A stretch of 64,000 nucleotides of DNA, taken from Sulfuricella sp. T08 (GTDB taxonomy: Bacteria; Pseudomonadota; Gammaproteobacteria; Burkholderiales; Sulfuricellaceae). The stretch's first letter is position 1, and the number at the start of each line of letters is the position of its first letter. Made by a program: the position numbers and the translations under genes. The DNA is taken from the NCBI RefSeq assembly GCF_000971475.1, contig NZ_DF967522.1:244315-308314 (forward strand). The letters are read 5' to 3'. The notes beneath the pieces are model-generated. The model was not told where the DNA came from. It saw nothing but the letters and a program-made list of their open reading frames with translations, and ran no database searches. Below, in pieces: positions 23,937 to 34,146 of the stretch.

Positions 23937-24305
23937 TTATTGTTTCTCTATTCCACTGAATATTGTCGAAAATACCAGGGTCATCTGCCCCAGAACAAAA
24001 CCGATCAGCAAAGGCACCGGCATCAGCTTCAACCATCCCAATCCCGCCACTATCAGCAGCGCGACCATCAAAAAACGTTCCATGCTGAAGCGTACCAGCC
24101 AAGCCAGTTCCTGACGCGCTTCCTGCACTGGCCGCTGCGCACCGGCACGCATGCACCAGATCAAAAACAGCGCATTCGCCACAGCTACCGCGCCACCAAA
24201 AAATGCCGCAACAGCAACACTTCTTCCCTGCCAGATTAACAACAACGATGCGCCAAGTATTACCGTAACAGCCTGCACACCGACCGCTCCGTAAGCTACG
24301 CCCAT
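23937..24305 (-). CDS. atpI: ATP synthase subunit I
   Basis: 122-aa membrane protein at the head of the atp operon with four predicted hydrophobic helices (about 5-27, 29-51, 74-95, 96-116). AtpI proteins help assemble the c ring and are poorly conserved, so the identification rests on position, size and hydrophobicity as well as on similarity to the family style. Its start is ATG 24305, with only a weak ribosome binding site. Confidence 0.87.
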   Translation of the reverse strand: MGVAYGAVGVQAVTVILGASLLLIWQGRSVAVAAFFGGAVAVANALFLIWCMRAGAQRPVQEARQELAWLVRFSMERFLMVALLIVAGLGWLKLMPVPLLIGFVLGQMTLVFSTIFSGIEKQ

Positions 24306-24338
24306 TTGCCAATCGCAGTCAGAAATTAAAGAGACGCG

Positions 24339-24368
24339 ATTTTAATCCCTCCTTGACCCGCTCGTCAA
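24339..24368 (-). promoter_or_regulatory. Candidate promoter of the atp operon
   Basis: On the minus strand TTGACG (24363-24368) and TAAAAT (24339-24344) are separated by 18 bp, a good sigma-70 match, with transcription expected to begin near 24332, 27 bp before atpI. A second possible pair, TTGCCT and TAATCT with 17-bp spacing, lies further upstream in the 189-bp parB-atpI gap. The rest of that gap shows no other feature. Confidence 0.5.
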
Positions 24369-24494
24369 TTTAAGGGCATTGCAGAATGCTCGCTCAGCCG
24401 GGCATTTCATTTAGGACCTAAACATCAGATTACAGGCAATTTAATACATAGGCAAATAATTATATTCTTATATGCCCATAAGAATTTCTACACA

Positions 24495-25343
24495 TCACCT
24501 TTCGCTCAGTCGGCCAATAATATCGTCCAGTTGCTCCAAGCTATCGTAATTAATGATCAGTTTGCCCCGGCCCTTATTTTGTGTTTTTAGCGTTACTATG
24601 GCGCCCAGTTTTTCCGCCAAGTCTTCCTGTAGCCTTAAAATATCCCGGTCCGGCTTGGCCTTGGGCTTCGAGTCCGCCGGTTGTTGCTGACGCTGAACCA
24701 GCCTTTCCGCTTCGCGCACTGACAAGCCTTTGCCCACAATCTCATTGGCCACCGTAATTTGTCCCACATTAGGCAGACTTAGTAACGCTCTGGCATGCCC
24801 CATGTCGAGTTGATTATGCATCAGCAGCTCCTGCACTGGCGCTGCCAGATTGAGCAGGCGCAGCAGATTGCTTACCGCGCTACGCGATCGCCCTACCGCT
24901 TCAGCGGCGAGCTGGTGGGTCATATCAAACTCGTTAATCAGGCGCTGGATTCCCGTAGCCTCCTCCAGCGGATTGAGGTTCTCACGCTGAATATTCTCGA
25001 TCAGCGACATTGCCAATGCCGCCTCATCCGCCACTACCCGCACCAGCACCGGCACATCTGCCAACCCTGCGAGGCGGGCTGCGCGCCAGCGCCGCTCGCC
25101 GGCAATGATTTCATAGTTACCCGCAATCAGCGCTCTTGCCAGTATCGGCTGCATGATCCCCTGGGATTTGATGGACTCGGCCAACTCAGCCAGTGATTCC
25201 TGATCCATATGGGTACGCGGCTGATATTTTCCGGGCTGGAGCTGATCCAGCTTCAGGTTTTGTAGCGTATCTTTATTATTTTCTTCGCTGTCGCCAGCCA
25301 ACAGCGCGTCAAGACCGCGCCCCAATCCCTTCATTTTTACCAT
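24495..25343 (-). CDS. parB: Chromosome partitioning protein ParB
   Basis: ParB (282 aa), a CTP-dependent DNA clamp that loads at parS and spreads to organise the origin region. Residues 1-11 (MVKMKGLGRGL) hold the ParA-stimulating arginine motif. The GERRWRAARLAG box near 80-91 is the CTP-binding and N-engagement element, ENIQRENLNPLEEA follows, then the HTH that reads parS and the C-terminal dimer domain. It lies 7 bp after parA. Two parS matches are present in the window. Confidence 0.96.
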   Translation of the reverse strand: MVKMKGLGRGLDALLAGDSEENNKDTLQNLKLDQLQPGKYQPRTHMDQESLAELAESIKSQGIMQPILARALIAGNYEIIAGERRWRAARLAGLADVPVLVRVVADEAALAMSLIENIQRENLNPLEEATGIQRLINEFDMTHQLAAEAVGRSRSAVSNLLRLLNLAAPVQELLMHNQLDMGHARALLSLPNVGQITVANEIVGKGLSVREAERLVQRQQQPADSKPKAKPDRDILRLQEDLAEKLGAIVTLKTQNKGRGKLIINYDSLEQLDDIIGRLSER

Positions 25344-25350
25344 TTCCCTC

Positions 25351-26109
25351 TCACTTTCTTACCAGTTCGCCAGCCAGCGCCAAATACGCCTGCGCGCCTT
25401 TCGATGTTTTGTCGTGATACAACACCGGCACACCATAGCTGGGCGCTTCCGCCAGCCGCACATTACGCGGAATCACAGTACGGTATACCTTATCGCCGAA
25501 ATGTCGTTGCAGCTGCTCCGAAACCTGCTGCGCCAAGGTATTGCGCGGATCGAACATGGTCCGCAGCAGCCCCTCGATTTCCAGTTGTGGGTTAAGGCTG
25601 GCACGTACCCGCTTGATGGTCTGCACCAGATCGCTCAATCCCTCCAGGGCGTAATATTCGCACTGCATCGGGATCATCACCGCATGCGCAGCACAAAGAC
25701 CGTTCACTGTAAGCAGGTTGAGTGCCGGGGGGCAGTCGATCAGCACAAAATCATAATCTGCCTCAATGTTCGCTAGGGCGTTCTTGAGACGCTTTTCCCG
25801 GTGTGGCAAATCCACCAGTTCGACCTCCGCACCTGCCAATTCGCGGTTGGCAGGGATCAGGTCAAACTTGCCGCAGGTGTTGGTGACGCGCACCTCCGCG
25901 ATGCTCTTTTCCTCCAGCAGCACATGGTATACCGTCTGCGTCAGGGCCATTTTGTCGACACCGCAACCCATAGTGGCGTTGCCTTGCGGGTCGAGGTCGA
26001 TCAGCAGCACACGGCGCTTGGTTGCCGCCAGGCTGGCCGCAAGATTGACCGTGGTGGTGGTTTTCCCCACCCCGCCTTTTTGATTTGTAATTGCGAGTAC
26101 TTTTGCCAT
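25351..26109 (-). CDS. parA: Chromosome partitioning protein ParA (Soj)
   Basis: ParA ATPase (252 aa) that forms a gradient on the nucleoid and segregates ParB-parS complexes. Deviant Walker A TNQKGGVGKTTTTVNLA near residue 10, VLLIDLDPQGNATMGCG and DFVLIDCPPALN are visible. ATG 26109 is preferred to a GTG one codon upstream because GAGGT lies at suitable spacing. Part of the rsmG-parA-parB unit; starts 9 bp after rsmG ends. Confidence 0.97.
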   Translation of the reverse strand: MAKVLAITNQKGGVGKTTTTVNLAASLAATKRRVLLIDLDPQGNATMGCGVDKMALTQTVYHVLLEEKSIAEVRVTNTCGKFDLIPANRELAGAEVELVDLPHREKRLKNALANIEADYDFVLIDCPPALNLLTVNGLCAAHAVMIPMQCEYYALEGLSDLVQTIKRVRASLNPQLEIEGLLRTMFDPRNTLAQQVSEQLQRHFGDKVYRTVIPRNVRLAEAPSYGVPVLYHDKTSKGAQAYLALAGELVRK

Positions 26110-26118
26110 CACCTCACC

Positions 26119-26760
26119 CTAACCCATTGCTTCCATTTTGATCGGTCGCAGCAATACCAGATGCCGTTCAGCATCCAGGCCCGGCACCTTGAGCGGCTCT
26201 ACGCCCTGCAATACAACCGTAGCCGGCAATCGAGTCAACTCTTCATGGGGGTAAACCCCCTTCATTGCCAGCATTAGCCCCGAATCACCACATAAATGCA
26301 GCGCCAGGCTGGCGAACTCGGCCAAATCGGAAAATGCCCTGGAAATCACCACATCGTATTTTTCTTCCGGCCGCCAGGACTCAACCCGTTCGCAGACTAC
26401 CGTGGTATTATTCAGGCCTAACTCCAGACAGGCCTGCCGTAGAAAACTGGTTTTCTTATGGTTGCTGTCCAGCAGGGTAACTTCCAGCGCTGGATTCGCC
26501 AGCGCCAGCGGGATTCCCGGCAGACCGGGCCCAGTCCCGACGTCGATGACTCGGCGCCCGACGATGTGTGGCAAAACCGCCAGACTATCGAGCAAATGCT
26601 GAGTTACCATTTTATCCGGGTCACGCACGGCCGTCAGGTTATAAACCTTGTTCCATTTCTGCATGAGCGCGACATAATTCAGCAAGCGCGATCGCGTCGC
26701 CGGTTCTAAATCAAGACCCATTTCCACCAGGCCACCGGCTAATTTTTCTTCCAGACTCAT
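26119..26760 (-). CDS. rsmG: 16S rRNA (guanine527-N7)-methyltransferase
   Basis: RsmG/GidB (213 aa), a SAM-dependent enzyme that methylates G527 of 16S rRNA. The SAM-binding stretch is [18 protein letters not shown] near 65-82, and [15 protein letters not shown] follows. Its ATG overlaps the mnmG stop by four bases (ATGA), showing translational coupling. Upstream neighbour mnmG and downstream parAB is the conserved origin order. Confidence 0.96.
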   Translation of the reverse strand: MSLEEKLAGGLVEMGLDLEPATRSRLLNYVALMQKWNKVYNLTAVRDPDKMVTQHLLDSLAVLPHIVGRRVIDVGTGPGLPGIPLALANPALEVTLLDSNHKKTSFLRQACLELGLNNTTVVCERVESWRPEEKYDVVISRAFSDLAEFASLALHLCGDSGLMLAMKGVYPHEELTRLPATVVLQGVEPLKVPGLDAERHLVLLRPIKMEAMG

Positions 26761-28655
26761 GCGCTTTTCTTGTCGTCACTAATGCTCTGGCCGCGTTTTA
26801 AGTAAACCAGCAGTACCGAAATCGCAGCGGGTGTCACCCCGGAAATACGCCCGGCCTGCCCCAGCGTTTCTGGCTTGTGCTGGTTAAGCTTCTGCTGCAC
26901 TTCTATGGATAGTCCATGCACCTCGCGGTAATCTAGACTCAGAGGCAGGACCATGGCTTCATAATGCTGGTGACGGGCAACCTCCTCCTGCTGACGCGCG
27001 ATGTAACCCTGGTACTTGGCCTGGATCTCAACCTGTTCGGCCACCTTAGAGTCCTCGACCCCCACACCGGCGCCTGGCAACGTCAGCAAGTCACGGTAGC
27101 TGACATCCGGCCGGCGCAGCAAGTCCAATAATGAATATTCACGCTCGATACCCTTGCCCAGCACCCTTTCCGCATCGTCCTGGGGCAACAACTTCGGGTT
27201 CACCCAGACGCTTTTCAGGCGTTCCTGTTCGCGCGCGATAGCCTCCCTCTTTTCCACGAAATTCTGCCACCGCACATCATCGACCACACCCAGCATCCGC
27301 CCCGCTTCGGTCAATCGCAGGTCGGCATTGTCTTCGCGCAACATCAACCGGTATTCGGCACGGCTGGTAAACATGCGATAAGGCTCAACCACGCCACGGG
27401 TAATCAGGTCATCCACCATCACCCCGAGATAGGCCTGATCCCGGCTTGGATACCAGGCTTCTTTACCCTGTGCCAATAACCCGGCATTAATGCCCGCCAG
27501 GATCCCCTGCGCTGCGGCTTCTTCATAGCCGGTGGTGCCATTGATCTGGCCGGCGAAGAACAGTCCTTGAATTCCCTTGGTTTCCAATGAGTGTTTCAGC
27601 CCGAGCGGGTCGAAAAAATCATACTCGATTGCGTATCCTGGCCGAGTAATATGTGCATTTTCAAAGCCCTGTATCGACCGCACCAGTTCTACCTGCACAT
27701 CGAAAGGCAGGCTGGTGGATATCCCATTGGGATAGATTTCGTGGGTATTCAACCCCTCCGGCTCAACGAAAATCTGGTGTGAGTCCTTGCCAGAAAAACG
27801 CATGATCTTGTCCTCGATAGACGGACAATAGCGTGGCCCCACTCCCTCGATCACGCCCGTGTAAAGCGGCGAGCGGTCCAGCCCGCCACGGATGATGTCA
27901 TGTGTGTGCAGATTGGTCTGAGTAATCCAGCACGGCAATTGGCGCGGATGCTGTGCGGAAGAACCAAGAAAGGAAAATGCTGGCGCCGGGTCATCGCCAG
28001 GCTGCTCCACCATCACTGAATAATCAAGACTGCGGCCGTCTATACGCGGCGGAGTACCCGTCTTGAAACGCTTCACTGGCAATTGAATCTCGCGCAGTCG
28101 TTGCGCCAAGGTGATCGAGGGAGGATCCCCAGCGCGCCCGGCCTGGTAATTCGATTGTCCAACATGGACCAGGCCCGCCAGGAACGTGCCTGCCGTCAAC
28201 ACCACGGCCTTGGCCTGAAAGCGCAAACCCAGCTGGGTAACCACGCCCACTACACGGTCACGCTCAAGAATCAAATCATCCACCGCCTGCTGGAACAACC
28301 ACAGATTGGGTTGATTCTCCAGTCGACCCCGGATCGCCTGCCGATAAAGAACGCGGTCTGCCTGCGCGCGCGTTGCTCGTACTGCTGGACCCTTGCTGGA
28401 ATTGAGGATGCGAAACTGGATTCCTGCTTCATCTGTCGCCGCGGCCATGGCCCCACCCAAGGCATCGACCTCTTTCACCAGATGGCCCTTGCCGATACCG
28501 CCGATCGAGGGGTTGCACGACATCTGACCGAGAGTTTCGATGTTATGCGTCAACAACAGCGTTTTCAGGCCTATTCGGGCACTGGCCAGCGCGGCTTCCG
28601 TTCCGGCATGGCCGCCGCCGATCACGATGACATCAAATTGGGAGGGATAAAGCAT
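26757..28655 (-). CDS. mnmG: tRNA uridine-5-carboxymethylaminomethyl modification enzyme, FAD subunit
   Basis: MnmG/GidA (632 aa) works with MnmE to add the cmnm5 group to the wobble uridine of some tRNAs. The FAD-binding start is [18 protein letters not shown]; conserved [22 protein letters not shown] lies near residues 45-70, and [11 protein letters not shown] and [14 protein letters not shown] follow. ATG 28655 gives the usual MLYPSQFDV start; an in-frame TTG two codons upstream is less likely. A parS site lies between its start and mnmE. Confidence 0.97.
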   Translation of the reverse strand: MLYPSQFDVIVIGGGHAGTEAALASARIGLKTLLLTHNIETLGQMSCNPSIGGIGKGHLVKEVDALGGAMAAATDEAGIQFRILNSSKGPAVRATRAQADRVLYRQAIRGRLENQPNLWLFQQAVDDLILERDRVVGVVTQLGLRFQAKAVVLTAGTFLAGLVHVGQSNYQAGRAGDPPSITLAQRLREIQLPVKRFKTGTPPRIDGRSLDYSVMVEQPGDDPAPAFSFLGSSAQHPRQLPCWITQTNLHTHDIIRGGLDRSPLYTGVIEGVGPRYCPSIEDKIMRFSGKDSHQIFVEPEGLNTHEIYPNGISTSLPFDVQVELVRSIQGFENAHITRPGYAIEYDFFDPLGLKHSLETKGIQGLFFAGQINGTTGYEEAAAQGILAGINAGLLAQGKEAWYPSRDQAYLGVMVDDLITRGVVEPYRMFTSRAEYRLMLREDNADLRLTEAGRMLGVVDDVRWQNFVEKREAIAREQERLKSVWVNPKLLPQDDAERVLGKGIEREYSLLDLLRRPDVSYRDLLTLPGAGVGVEDSKVAEQVEIQAKYQGYIARQQEEVARHQHYEAMVLPLSLDYREVHGLSIEVQQKLNQHKPETLGQAGRISGVTPAAISVLLVYLKRGQSISDDKKSA

Positions 28656-28705
28656 GGTCAACCGGGTGTACGAAATGAGTGCGAATCATAACCCAAAATG
28701 GCTAT

Positions 28706-28721
28706 TGTTTCACGTGAAACG
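28706..28721. promoter_or_regulatory. parS centromere site 1
   Basis: TGTTTCACGTGAAACG matches the near-universal 16-bp parS palindrome (TGTTTCACGTGAAACA) at 15 of 16 positions. It abuts the mnmE stop codon and sits 51 bp before the mnmG start. It is the binding and loading site for ParB encoded 4 kb away. Confidence 0.93.
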
Positions 28722-30062
28722 CTATTTTCCGATGCAGAAACGGGAAAATATCTCGCCCAGCAAATCATCCGATGTAAACTCACCCGTTATACTGGAAAGC
28801 GCGTTCTGGGCCAATCTGAGCTCCTCAGCAAAAAACTCAACTCGGCCCTTACACGCAGCCGCAAGAGACAATCGCTCCTTGGCTACACGCAACGCGCTCA
28901 AATGGCGTTCGCGCGCCATAAATACACCCTCGCCCCCGGTCTGCCAGCCGACGACGCGCAGAAGATGCTCGTGCAGCAGTTCGATTCCAGCGCCAGTCTT
29001 GGCTGAGAGATAAATATCCGCAACGCCGCCAGAAGCATCCACCCTGGGCTCTTCACCGAGAAGGTCGACCTTGTTGAATACACGAAGCAGCGGCAGGCCT
29101 GCCGGCAATTTGGCAATAATTTCCAAGTCGGCCGGCACGATTCCTTGCGCCGCATCGATCAAGAGCAAGGCCACGTTGGCTTGCTGAATCGCGCTCCAAG
29201 TGCGGGCAATGCCGATTTCCTCTACTTCATCATCGGTGTCGCGCAGCCCTGCAGTGTCGATGAAATGCAGGGCAACCCCCTCGATTTCGATGTGCTGACG
29301 GATCGCATCACGGGTGGTTCCCGCCACGGGGGTGACGATTGCCACTTCCTCGCCCGCAAGCTGGTTAAGCAAACTGGATTTACCCACATTTGGCTGCCCG
29401 ATCAGGACAATATGTAAGCCTTCGCGCAGTAAACTGCCCTGATTTGCCTGACGGAATACCTTATCCAGCTGAGAATCTATAGCGGCTAGCTGGTTTAGCG
29501 CATTGGACTCCTCGAGGAAATCAATTTCTTCTTCCGGGAAGTCCAGGGTCGCCTCTACCAGCATGCGCAGGCTGGTCAGAGCATCCACCAATTGGTGGAT
29601 TGTGCGGGAAAATTCACCGCGCAGAGAACGCATTGCGGTTTTGGCCGCCTCAATGGTGGCCGCATCGATCAGGTCGGCCACGCTTTCCGCCTGAGCCAGA
29701 TCCATCTTGTCATTGAGAAAAGCACGTTGGGTAAATTCTCCGGGCTCTGCGGGGCGCGCGGCCAATTCCAGGCAACGGGCCAGCAACCGGTGCATCACCG
29801 CATCGCCACCGTGGCCTTGCAGCTCGAGAACATCCTGGCCAGTATAGGAATGCGGGGCAGGGAAATACAGGGCGATACCCTGGTCAATCACCTCCCCATC
29901 CACTGCCAGGAAATTGGTCAGCGCCGCAACGCGAGGAGCAGGAATTCTCCCCAGAATATTCAGCGAAAAATCCCGCAGATCTTCGCCAGAAATTCGAACC
30001 ACACCGATGCCGCCGCGGCCATGGGCAGTAGCAATTGCGGCGATGGTGTCAGTGTTTACCAT
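28722..30062 (-). CDS. mnmE: tRNA modification GTPase MnmE
   Basis: MnmE/TrmE (446 aa), the potassium-activated GTPase partner of MnmG. N-terminal tetrahydrofolate-binding domain ([20 protein letters not shown]), a helical domain, the inserted G domain with P-loop GQPNVGKSS and DTAGLRDT, and the C-terminal catalytic FCIGK. The start ATG 30062 gives the family N-terminus and overlaps the yidC end by 14 bases; a longer frame further inside yidC is rejected. The overlap suggests coupling to yidC. Confidence 0.96.
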   Translation of the reverse strand: MVNTDTIAAIATAHGRGGIGVVRISGEDLRDFSLNILGRIPAPRVAALTNFLAVDGEVIDQGIALYFPAPHSYTGQDVLELQGHGGDAVMHRLLARCLELAARPAEPGEFTQRAFLNDKMDLAQAESVADLIDAATIEAAKTAMRSLRGEFSRTIHQLVDALTSLRMLVEATLDFPEEEIDFLEESNALNQLAAIDSQLDKVFRQANQGSLLREGLHIVLIGQPNVGKSSLLNQLAGEEVAIVTPVAGTTRDAIRQHIEIEGVALHFIDTAGLRDTDDEVEEIGIARTWSAIQQANVALLLIDAAQGIVPADLEIIAKLPAGLPLLRVFNKVDLLGEEPRVDASGGVADIYLSAKTGAGIELLHEHLLRVVGWQTGGEGVFMARERHLSALRVAKERLSLAAACKGRVEFFAEELRLAQNALSSITGEFTSDDLLGEIFSRFCIGK

Positions 30063-31689
30063 GCCCCTTGGCGGCGGCTTTTGCCTGCTCAACACCATGC
30101 GTGACATACCATTGCTGGGCAATCGAAAGCGTGTTGTTCACCACCCAGTACAGGACCAGGCCGGCGGGGAAGAAAAAGAAGAAAATGCTGAACGCAATAG
30201 GCATGATCATCATCACCTTGGCCTGGATAGGGTCGGGTGGCGTCGGATTAAGCTTGGTCTGGATGATCATGGTGATCCCCATTACGATCGGCAAGATGTA
30301 ATAGGGATCGGGAGCGGACAGGTCGTGGACCCACAGCATGAATGGTGCCTGGCGCATTTCCACACTATTCAGCAGCGCCCAGTAAAGCGCGATAAACACC
30401 GGGATCTGCACCACGACCGGCAGGCACCCCCCCAAAGGGTTGACCTTCTCGGTCTTGTATAGCTCCATCATGGCCGTATGTAAACGCTGGCGATCGTCAC
30501 CATATTGCTCTTTGAGTTTTTGCAGCTTAGGTCCTAGCACGCGCATTTGCGCCATGGAGCGGTAGCTTTTTGCGGACAGCGGATAGAAAGCCAACTTAAT
30601 AAGGACGGTCAGCAGAATAATCGCCACCCCCCAGTTTTGAACCAGCTTGTTAAGCCATGCCAAGACCCAGAACAGTGGGGCCGAAATCACTGTCAGAATG
30701 CCGTAATCAACTACAAGATTCAAACCGGGCGCAACCTTGCTTAGGTGATCCTGTTCCTGTGGTCCGGAATAAAGAGGCACGGTTATTTTTTTCATACTTC
30801 CTGGCTCGATAGCGCCAACCGGCAGAACCACCCCTACGTCGTAAAGGTCCTCCCCTAGTTTTTTTGCATAATATTCACGCGGCTGGTTGGCAGGAAGCCA
30901 TGAGCTAAGAAAATAATGCTGGACCATGGCGACCCAACCGTCATCACTTTGTTTCGGATAGCTCGCTTTATTCTTATCGATATCGGAGAAGCTGATTTTG
31001 TTAAATTTATCTTTTTCGGTGTAAATAGCAAACCCAGTATAGGTCGAGACAAACTTGGGATTGCCGAGTGGGGGCTGGCCATTTCTCACTAACTGGAAAT
31101 AGGCATGCGGCTCAAGTCGGGTTGGGCTGCCATTGAGTATCTCGTATGTCACATCAACCACGTAGCTACCCTTGCGAAAAGTGAAAATTTTGTCAACCTT
31201 GATCCCGTTCGCACCCGCCCAAGTCAATCTAACTTGTACTTCATTCGCCCCCTCGCTGAGTTTATAATGGGTTGCTACGGCAGAAAACAGCGATTTATGA
31301 GTTGGCAAATCATTGCCTATTAGGCCCGATTGAGCAATATAGAGTTGTTTCGGGTCGTCTTCCAGCAAGACAAAATTTTTGCTTTTATCCTGGGTGTCAT
31401 GGTGCTTCAACAGTTCCAGCCTGCGTACGTCGCCACCAAGAGTGTCGATTTCGGCATAAATCAAATCTGTTTGTACCTTTACCCGTTCTCCTGATTGCAG
31501 CGGTCCACCAGAATCCTTGGTCGGCGCGTCAACCGCCCGCGCCGTGGGAGTAGGTGTTTGTGCGATTTCCGTTTTTTCTTGCGTGATTTGGCCAACCGGA
31601 GCAGGATGCTGTTCCTTTTGCCAGGCATCCCATAACATCAGAATGGAAAAGGAAAAAACGATGAAAAGTATCAGACGCTGGGTGTCCAT
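30049..31689 (-). CDS. yidC: Membrane protein insertase YidC
   Basis: YidC (546 aa) inserts and folds inner-membrane proteins alone or with SecYEG. An N-terminal transmembrane anchor ([20 protein letters not shown]) is followed by a large periplasmic beta-super-sandwich domain, then the conserved C-terminal insertase core of five helices with [19 protein letters not shown] and [23 protein letters not shown] helix (here [20 protein letters not shown]). The C-terminal tail is Lys/Ala-rich and basic, as expected for ribosome contact. Length is standard. Confidence 0.97.
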   Translation of the reverse strand: MDTQRLILFIVFSFSILMLWDAWQKEQHPAPVGQITQEKTEIAQTPTPTARAVDAPTKDSGGPLQSGERVKVQTDLIYAEIDTLGGDVRRLELLKHHDTQDKSKNFVLLEDDPKQLYIAQSGLIGNDLPTHKSLFSAVATHYKLSEGANEVQVRLTWAGANGIKVDKIFTFRKGSYVVDVTYEILNGSPTRLEPHAYFQLVRNGQPPLGNPKFVSTYTGFAIYTEKDKFNKISFSDIDKNKASYPKQSDDGWVAMVQHYFLSSWLPANQPREYYAKKLGEDLYDVGVVLPVGAIEPGSMKKITVPLYSGPQEQDHLSKVAPGLNLVVDYGILTVISAPLFWVLAWLNKLVQNWGVAIILLTVLIKLAFYPLSAKSYRSMAQMRVLGPKLQKLKEQYGDDRQRLHTAMMELYKTEKVNPLGGCLPVVVQIPVFIALYWALLNSVEMRQAPFMLWVHDLSAPDPYYILPIVMGITMIIQTKLNPTPPDPIQAKVMMIMPIAFSIFFFFFPAGLVLYWVVNNTLSIAQQWYVTHGVEQAKAAAKGHGKH

Positions 31690-31705
31690 GTTGCCTCAAT
31701 CATAA

Positions 31706-31915
31706 TTAGGGTATCGGATCATATCCGCCCGGATGCCGGGGGTGACAACGGCAAAGCCTTTTTATTCCAAGCCAGCCGCCCTTGAGAGTGCCAAACTTGC
31801 TTAATGCCTGGCAAGAATATTCGGAACAAGTCGGTGTAAATCGGCAACGCGGCCCTAGCAAGGGGCTGATCAAGTATTGGTAAACCCTGATCAAGCCGAT
31901 AAACAATTGTTTCAT
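31706..31915 (-). CDS. yidD: Membrane protein insertion efficiency factor YidD
   Basis: Small amphipathic membrane-associated protein (69 aa) that aids YidC-dependent insertion. The family signature [10 protein letters not shown] and [13 protein letters not shown] at the C-terminus are present. Its start overlaps the rnpA stop by one base (TAATG), and yidC follows after 16 bp, the standard rpmH-rnpA-yidD-yidC arrangement. Confidence 0.95.
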   Translation of the reverse strand: MKQLFIGLIRVYQYLISPLLGPRCRFTPTCSEYSCQALSKFGTLKGGWLGIKRLCRCHPRHPGGYDPIP

Positions 31916-32283
31916 TATCTTCGCACCAACCTTTTTTGCAGGTCATCCATTAGCCGCAAGAACTCTTCCTCTACCTGACGGAACGCATTCCCGGTAAAGC
32001 TTTTGTGTGCCAGAACAACAATATCCAAACTGTCAAATAGGTTCTGGTGCCGCCTGAAAATATCTCGCAGACTGCGCTTGATGTAATTCCTAGTTACCGC
32101 ATGAGCTGCCGTTTTTTTTCGGATAATCCCGGTAAAACGCGGGTGATTCAGCTCATTCGGTTTAGCCAGTATGCGTAAGTAATCACCATATACCTGGCAT
32201 TTAAACGAAAAAACGGATGAAATTTCATCCGTTTCTTTTAACCGTTTGCTTTTCTGAAAAGCATAGATAGCAGGCACTGCCAA
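31915..32283 (-). CDS. rnpA: Ribonuclease P protein component
   Basis: Protein subunit of RNase P (122 aa), which helps the catalytic RNA mature tRNA 5' ends. The family signature is [13 protein letters not shown] near residues 65-77 and the N-terminal [17 protein letters not shown] is typical. It is basic and complete. It overlaps yidD by one base and starts 7 bp after rpmH. Confidence 0.94.
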   Translation of the reverse strand: MAVPAIYAFQKSKRLKETDEISSVFSFKCQVYGDYLRILAKPNELNHPRFTGIIRKKTAAHAVTRNYIKRSLRDIFRRHQNLFDSLDIVVLAHKSFTGNAFRQVEEEFLRLMDDLQKRLVRR

Positions 32284-32290
32284 TCAACAG

Positions 32291-32425
32291 CTAAACGCTG
32301 AGCTTCGACCGTCCCTTGGCGCGACGAGCTCTGATCACGGCGCGACCGCCGCTGGTTTTCATCCGTGCGCGGAAACCATGGGTGCGTTTGCGTTTAACAA
32401 CAGAAGGTTGATAAGTCCGTTTCAT
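32291..32425 (-). CDS. rpmH: 50S ribosomal protein L34
   Basis: 44-aa ribosomal protein starting [18 protein letters not shown] and ending [11 protein letters not shown], an almost invariant sequence. First gene of the minus-strand rpmH-rnpA-yidD-yidC-mnmE-mnmG unit. A leader of about 30 bases separates it from a strong promoter; GGGGTAACAAAATG precedes the start. Confidence 0.97.
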   Translation of the reverse strand: MKRTYQPSVVKRKRTHGFRARMKTSGGRAVIRARRAKGRSKLSV

Positions 32426-32462
32426 TTTGTTACCCCAAATACTTGTTTAGCTAAAACGCGCA

Positions 32463-32492
32463 ATTAGACTATCTTTATGGTGTTTCTGTCAA
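32463..32492 (-). promoter_or_regulatory. Promoter of the rpmH operon
   Basis: On the minus strand a perfect -35 TTGACA (32487-32492) and a -10 TCTAAT (32463-32468) are 18 bp apart, with transcription expected to start near 32456, about 30 bases before rpmH. The DnaA boxes at 32514-32533 lie immediately upstream of it. Confidence 0.7.
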
Positions 32493-32513
32493 ATGATATT
32501 TATACTTCCTTCC

Positions 32514-32533
32514 TGTGGATAAGTTTATCCAAA
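32514..32533. promoter_or_regulatory. DnaA box pair upstream of dnaA
   Basis: TGTGGATAA (32514-32522) is an exact DnaA box (TTATCCACA) on the minus strand; TTATCCAAA (32525-32533) is a one-mismatch box on the plus strand two bases away. They sit in the 206-bp rpmH-dnaA gap between the divergent promoters, and suit dnaA autoregulation or a part of the origin. The remaining gap holds a GC-rich stretch near 32560-32580 and no other clear signal. Confidence 0.75.
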
Positions 32534-32631
32534 AAGAATAGAATCCGTAGTTGCTGTTGGGCCCCCCGCCCCTTGCCGCCTAACCGAAACAACGCCAACG
32601 AATATTTTATGGAAGCTATTTGGATTACCCA

Positions 32632-33960
32632 ATGGAAAGTTTTTGGCTTGATTGCTTAAATAGATTTAAAGAAGACCTGCCTCCCCAGCAATTCAATACC
32701 TGGATCAAGCCGCTTAAGTTCGACTCAACGGACGGCATCCCTCGCCTGATTGCACCAAACCGCTTTATTCTGCAGTGGATCAAAGATAAGTTCCTGGCTC
32801 GCATCGAAGAAATGGCTGAATCCCATTTTTCCGAGCCGCTGACACTGGTACTTTCACAGCCGGACACCCCTGAAAAAAACACGGCACAACCTATAATAGC
32901 TGCCACGGAAACACCTGTTCGACAAAATACAAAACCTGATCAATCCCGCCTCAATCCTCTGTTCACTTTTTCCAATTTTGTCACCGGCAAAGCGAACCAA
33001 CTTGCCCGGGCTGCCGCCATTCAAGTCGCGGAAAATCCAGGTACCGCTTACAACCCTTTATTTGTCTATGGCGGAGTGGGGCTGGGTAAAACCCATTTAA
33101 TACAAGCAATCGGCAATCTGGTTAAAGAACAAAACAGCAAGGCAAAAATCAGCTATCTACACGCAGAGCGCTATGTTTCTGACGTAGTGCGTGCTTACCA
33201 GCATAAAGCTTTTGATGATTTCAAACGATATTACCACTCCCTGGATTTACTGTTAATTGACGACATTCAATTCTTTGCTGGCAAAAATCGTACCCAGGAA
33301 GAGTTTTTTTACGCTTTTAACGCATTGATAGAAGACCACAAACAGGTAATCATCACCTGCGATACCTTTCCCAGAGAAATTGCGGGGATGGAAGATCGCC
33401 TCATATCCCGCTTCGGATGGGGACTGACCGTTGCAATTGAGCCTCCAGAACTGGAAATGCGTGTAGCAATCTTGCTAAAGAAAGCAAGAGCAGAAGAAAT
33501 AAAATTACAAGAAGAAGTCGCTTTTTTCATCGCCAAACAAATACGTTCTAATGTGCGTGAACTGGAAGGCGCACTAAAACGAGTTCTGGCTTATTCTCGA
33601 TTCACGGGACATCCAATTAACCTGGAATTGGCCAAAGAAGCCCTCAAGGATTTACTGGCTGTTCAAAATCGTCAGGTTTCACTAGATAATATTCAAAAAA
33701 CCGTTGCGGATTACTATAAAATCAAAGTTGCTGAAATGTTCTCTCCGAAACGCTCCAGAAATGTAGCTCGACCACGACAAGTCGCTATGGCACTCGCAAA
33801 AGAACTTACACAATCGAGTTATCCGGAAATAGGCGATGCATTCGGTGGGCGTGACCACTCAACAGTAATACATGCATGCCGAAAGATTACGGAATTAAAA
33901 ATTTCCGACCCTACAATTAGCAGAGACTTTGAAATATTGTTGCAAATTCTGCGTAGCTAA
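32632..33960 (+). CDS. dnaA: Chromosomal replication initiator protein DnaA
   Basis: DnaA (442 aa) opens the replication origin. Domain I (about 1-75, [20 protein letters not shown]), a short linker domain II, AAA+ domain III with Walker A GGVGLGKT at 147-154 and [13 protein letters not shown], and the domain IV HTH with [17 protein letters not shown] chose ATG 32632 because it gives the family N-terminus; an in-frame TTG four codons earlier is unlikely. The gene is AT-richer than the plus-strand genes at 1-13 kb. Confidence 0.97.
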   Translation: MESFWLDCLNRFKEDLPPQQFNTWIKPLKFDSTDGIPRLIAPNRFILQWIKDKFLARIEEMAESHFSEPLTLVLSQPDTPEKNTAQPIIAATETPVRQNTKPDQSRLNPLFTFSNFVTGKANQLARAAAIQVAENPGTAYNPLFVYGGVGLGKTHLIQAIGNLVKEQNSKAKISYLHAERYVSDVVRAYQHKAFDDFKRYYHSLDLLLIDDIQFFAGKNRTQEEFFYAFNALIEDHKQVIITCDTFPREIAGMEDRLISRFGWGLTVAIEPPELEMRVAILLKKARAEEIKLQEEVAFFIAKQIRSNVRELEGALKRVLAYSRFTGHPINLELAKEALKDLLAVQNRQVSLDNIQKTVADYYKIKVAEMFSPKRSRNVARPRQVAMALAKELTQSSYPEIGDAFGGRDHSTVIHACRKITELKISDPTISRDFEILLQILRS

Positions 33961-34146
33961 ATCATATGGATCAAATGTTGATAAAGCTTATTTCCTTACT
34001 TAAGGAAATTTTTTACCCCATTTAATCCACAAGCCTCAGCGAGATTGTCCACAGTCTTATTGAGATAATAACAAGTTGATTAATAAGTAGAAATATTAAC
34101 TATACCGGTAATTGATTAGGCTTACTATTAGTCTTAGGATATATAT
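33961..34146. other. Candidate oriC / DnaA-box region between dnaA and dnaN
   Basis: This 186-bp gap is AT-rich and holds three one-mismatch DnaA boxes: TGTTGATAA (33976-33984), TAATCCACA (34023-34031) and TTGTCCACA (34045-34053). They are followed by a long AT-rich tract (about 34060-34106) that could unwind. Together with the exact box upstream of dnaA this suggests a bipartite origin. AGGA at 34136-34139 is the dnaN ribosome binding site. Origin function is inference from position and motifs. Confidence 0.6.
33990..34014 (+). terminator. Putative weak terminator after dnaA
   Basis: Perfect 9-bp stem ATTTCCTTA / TAAGGAAAT (33990-33998 and 34001-34009) with a two-base loop followed by a T run, 30 bp after the dnaA stop. 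The stem is AT-rich, so it may be only partly efficient; it could also be a structural part of the origin. Confidence 0.5.
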
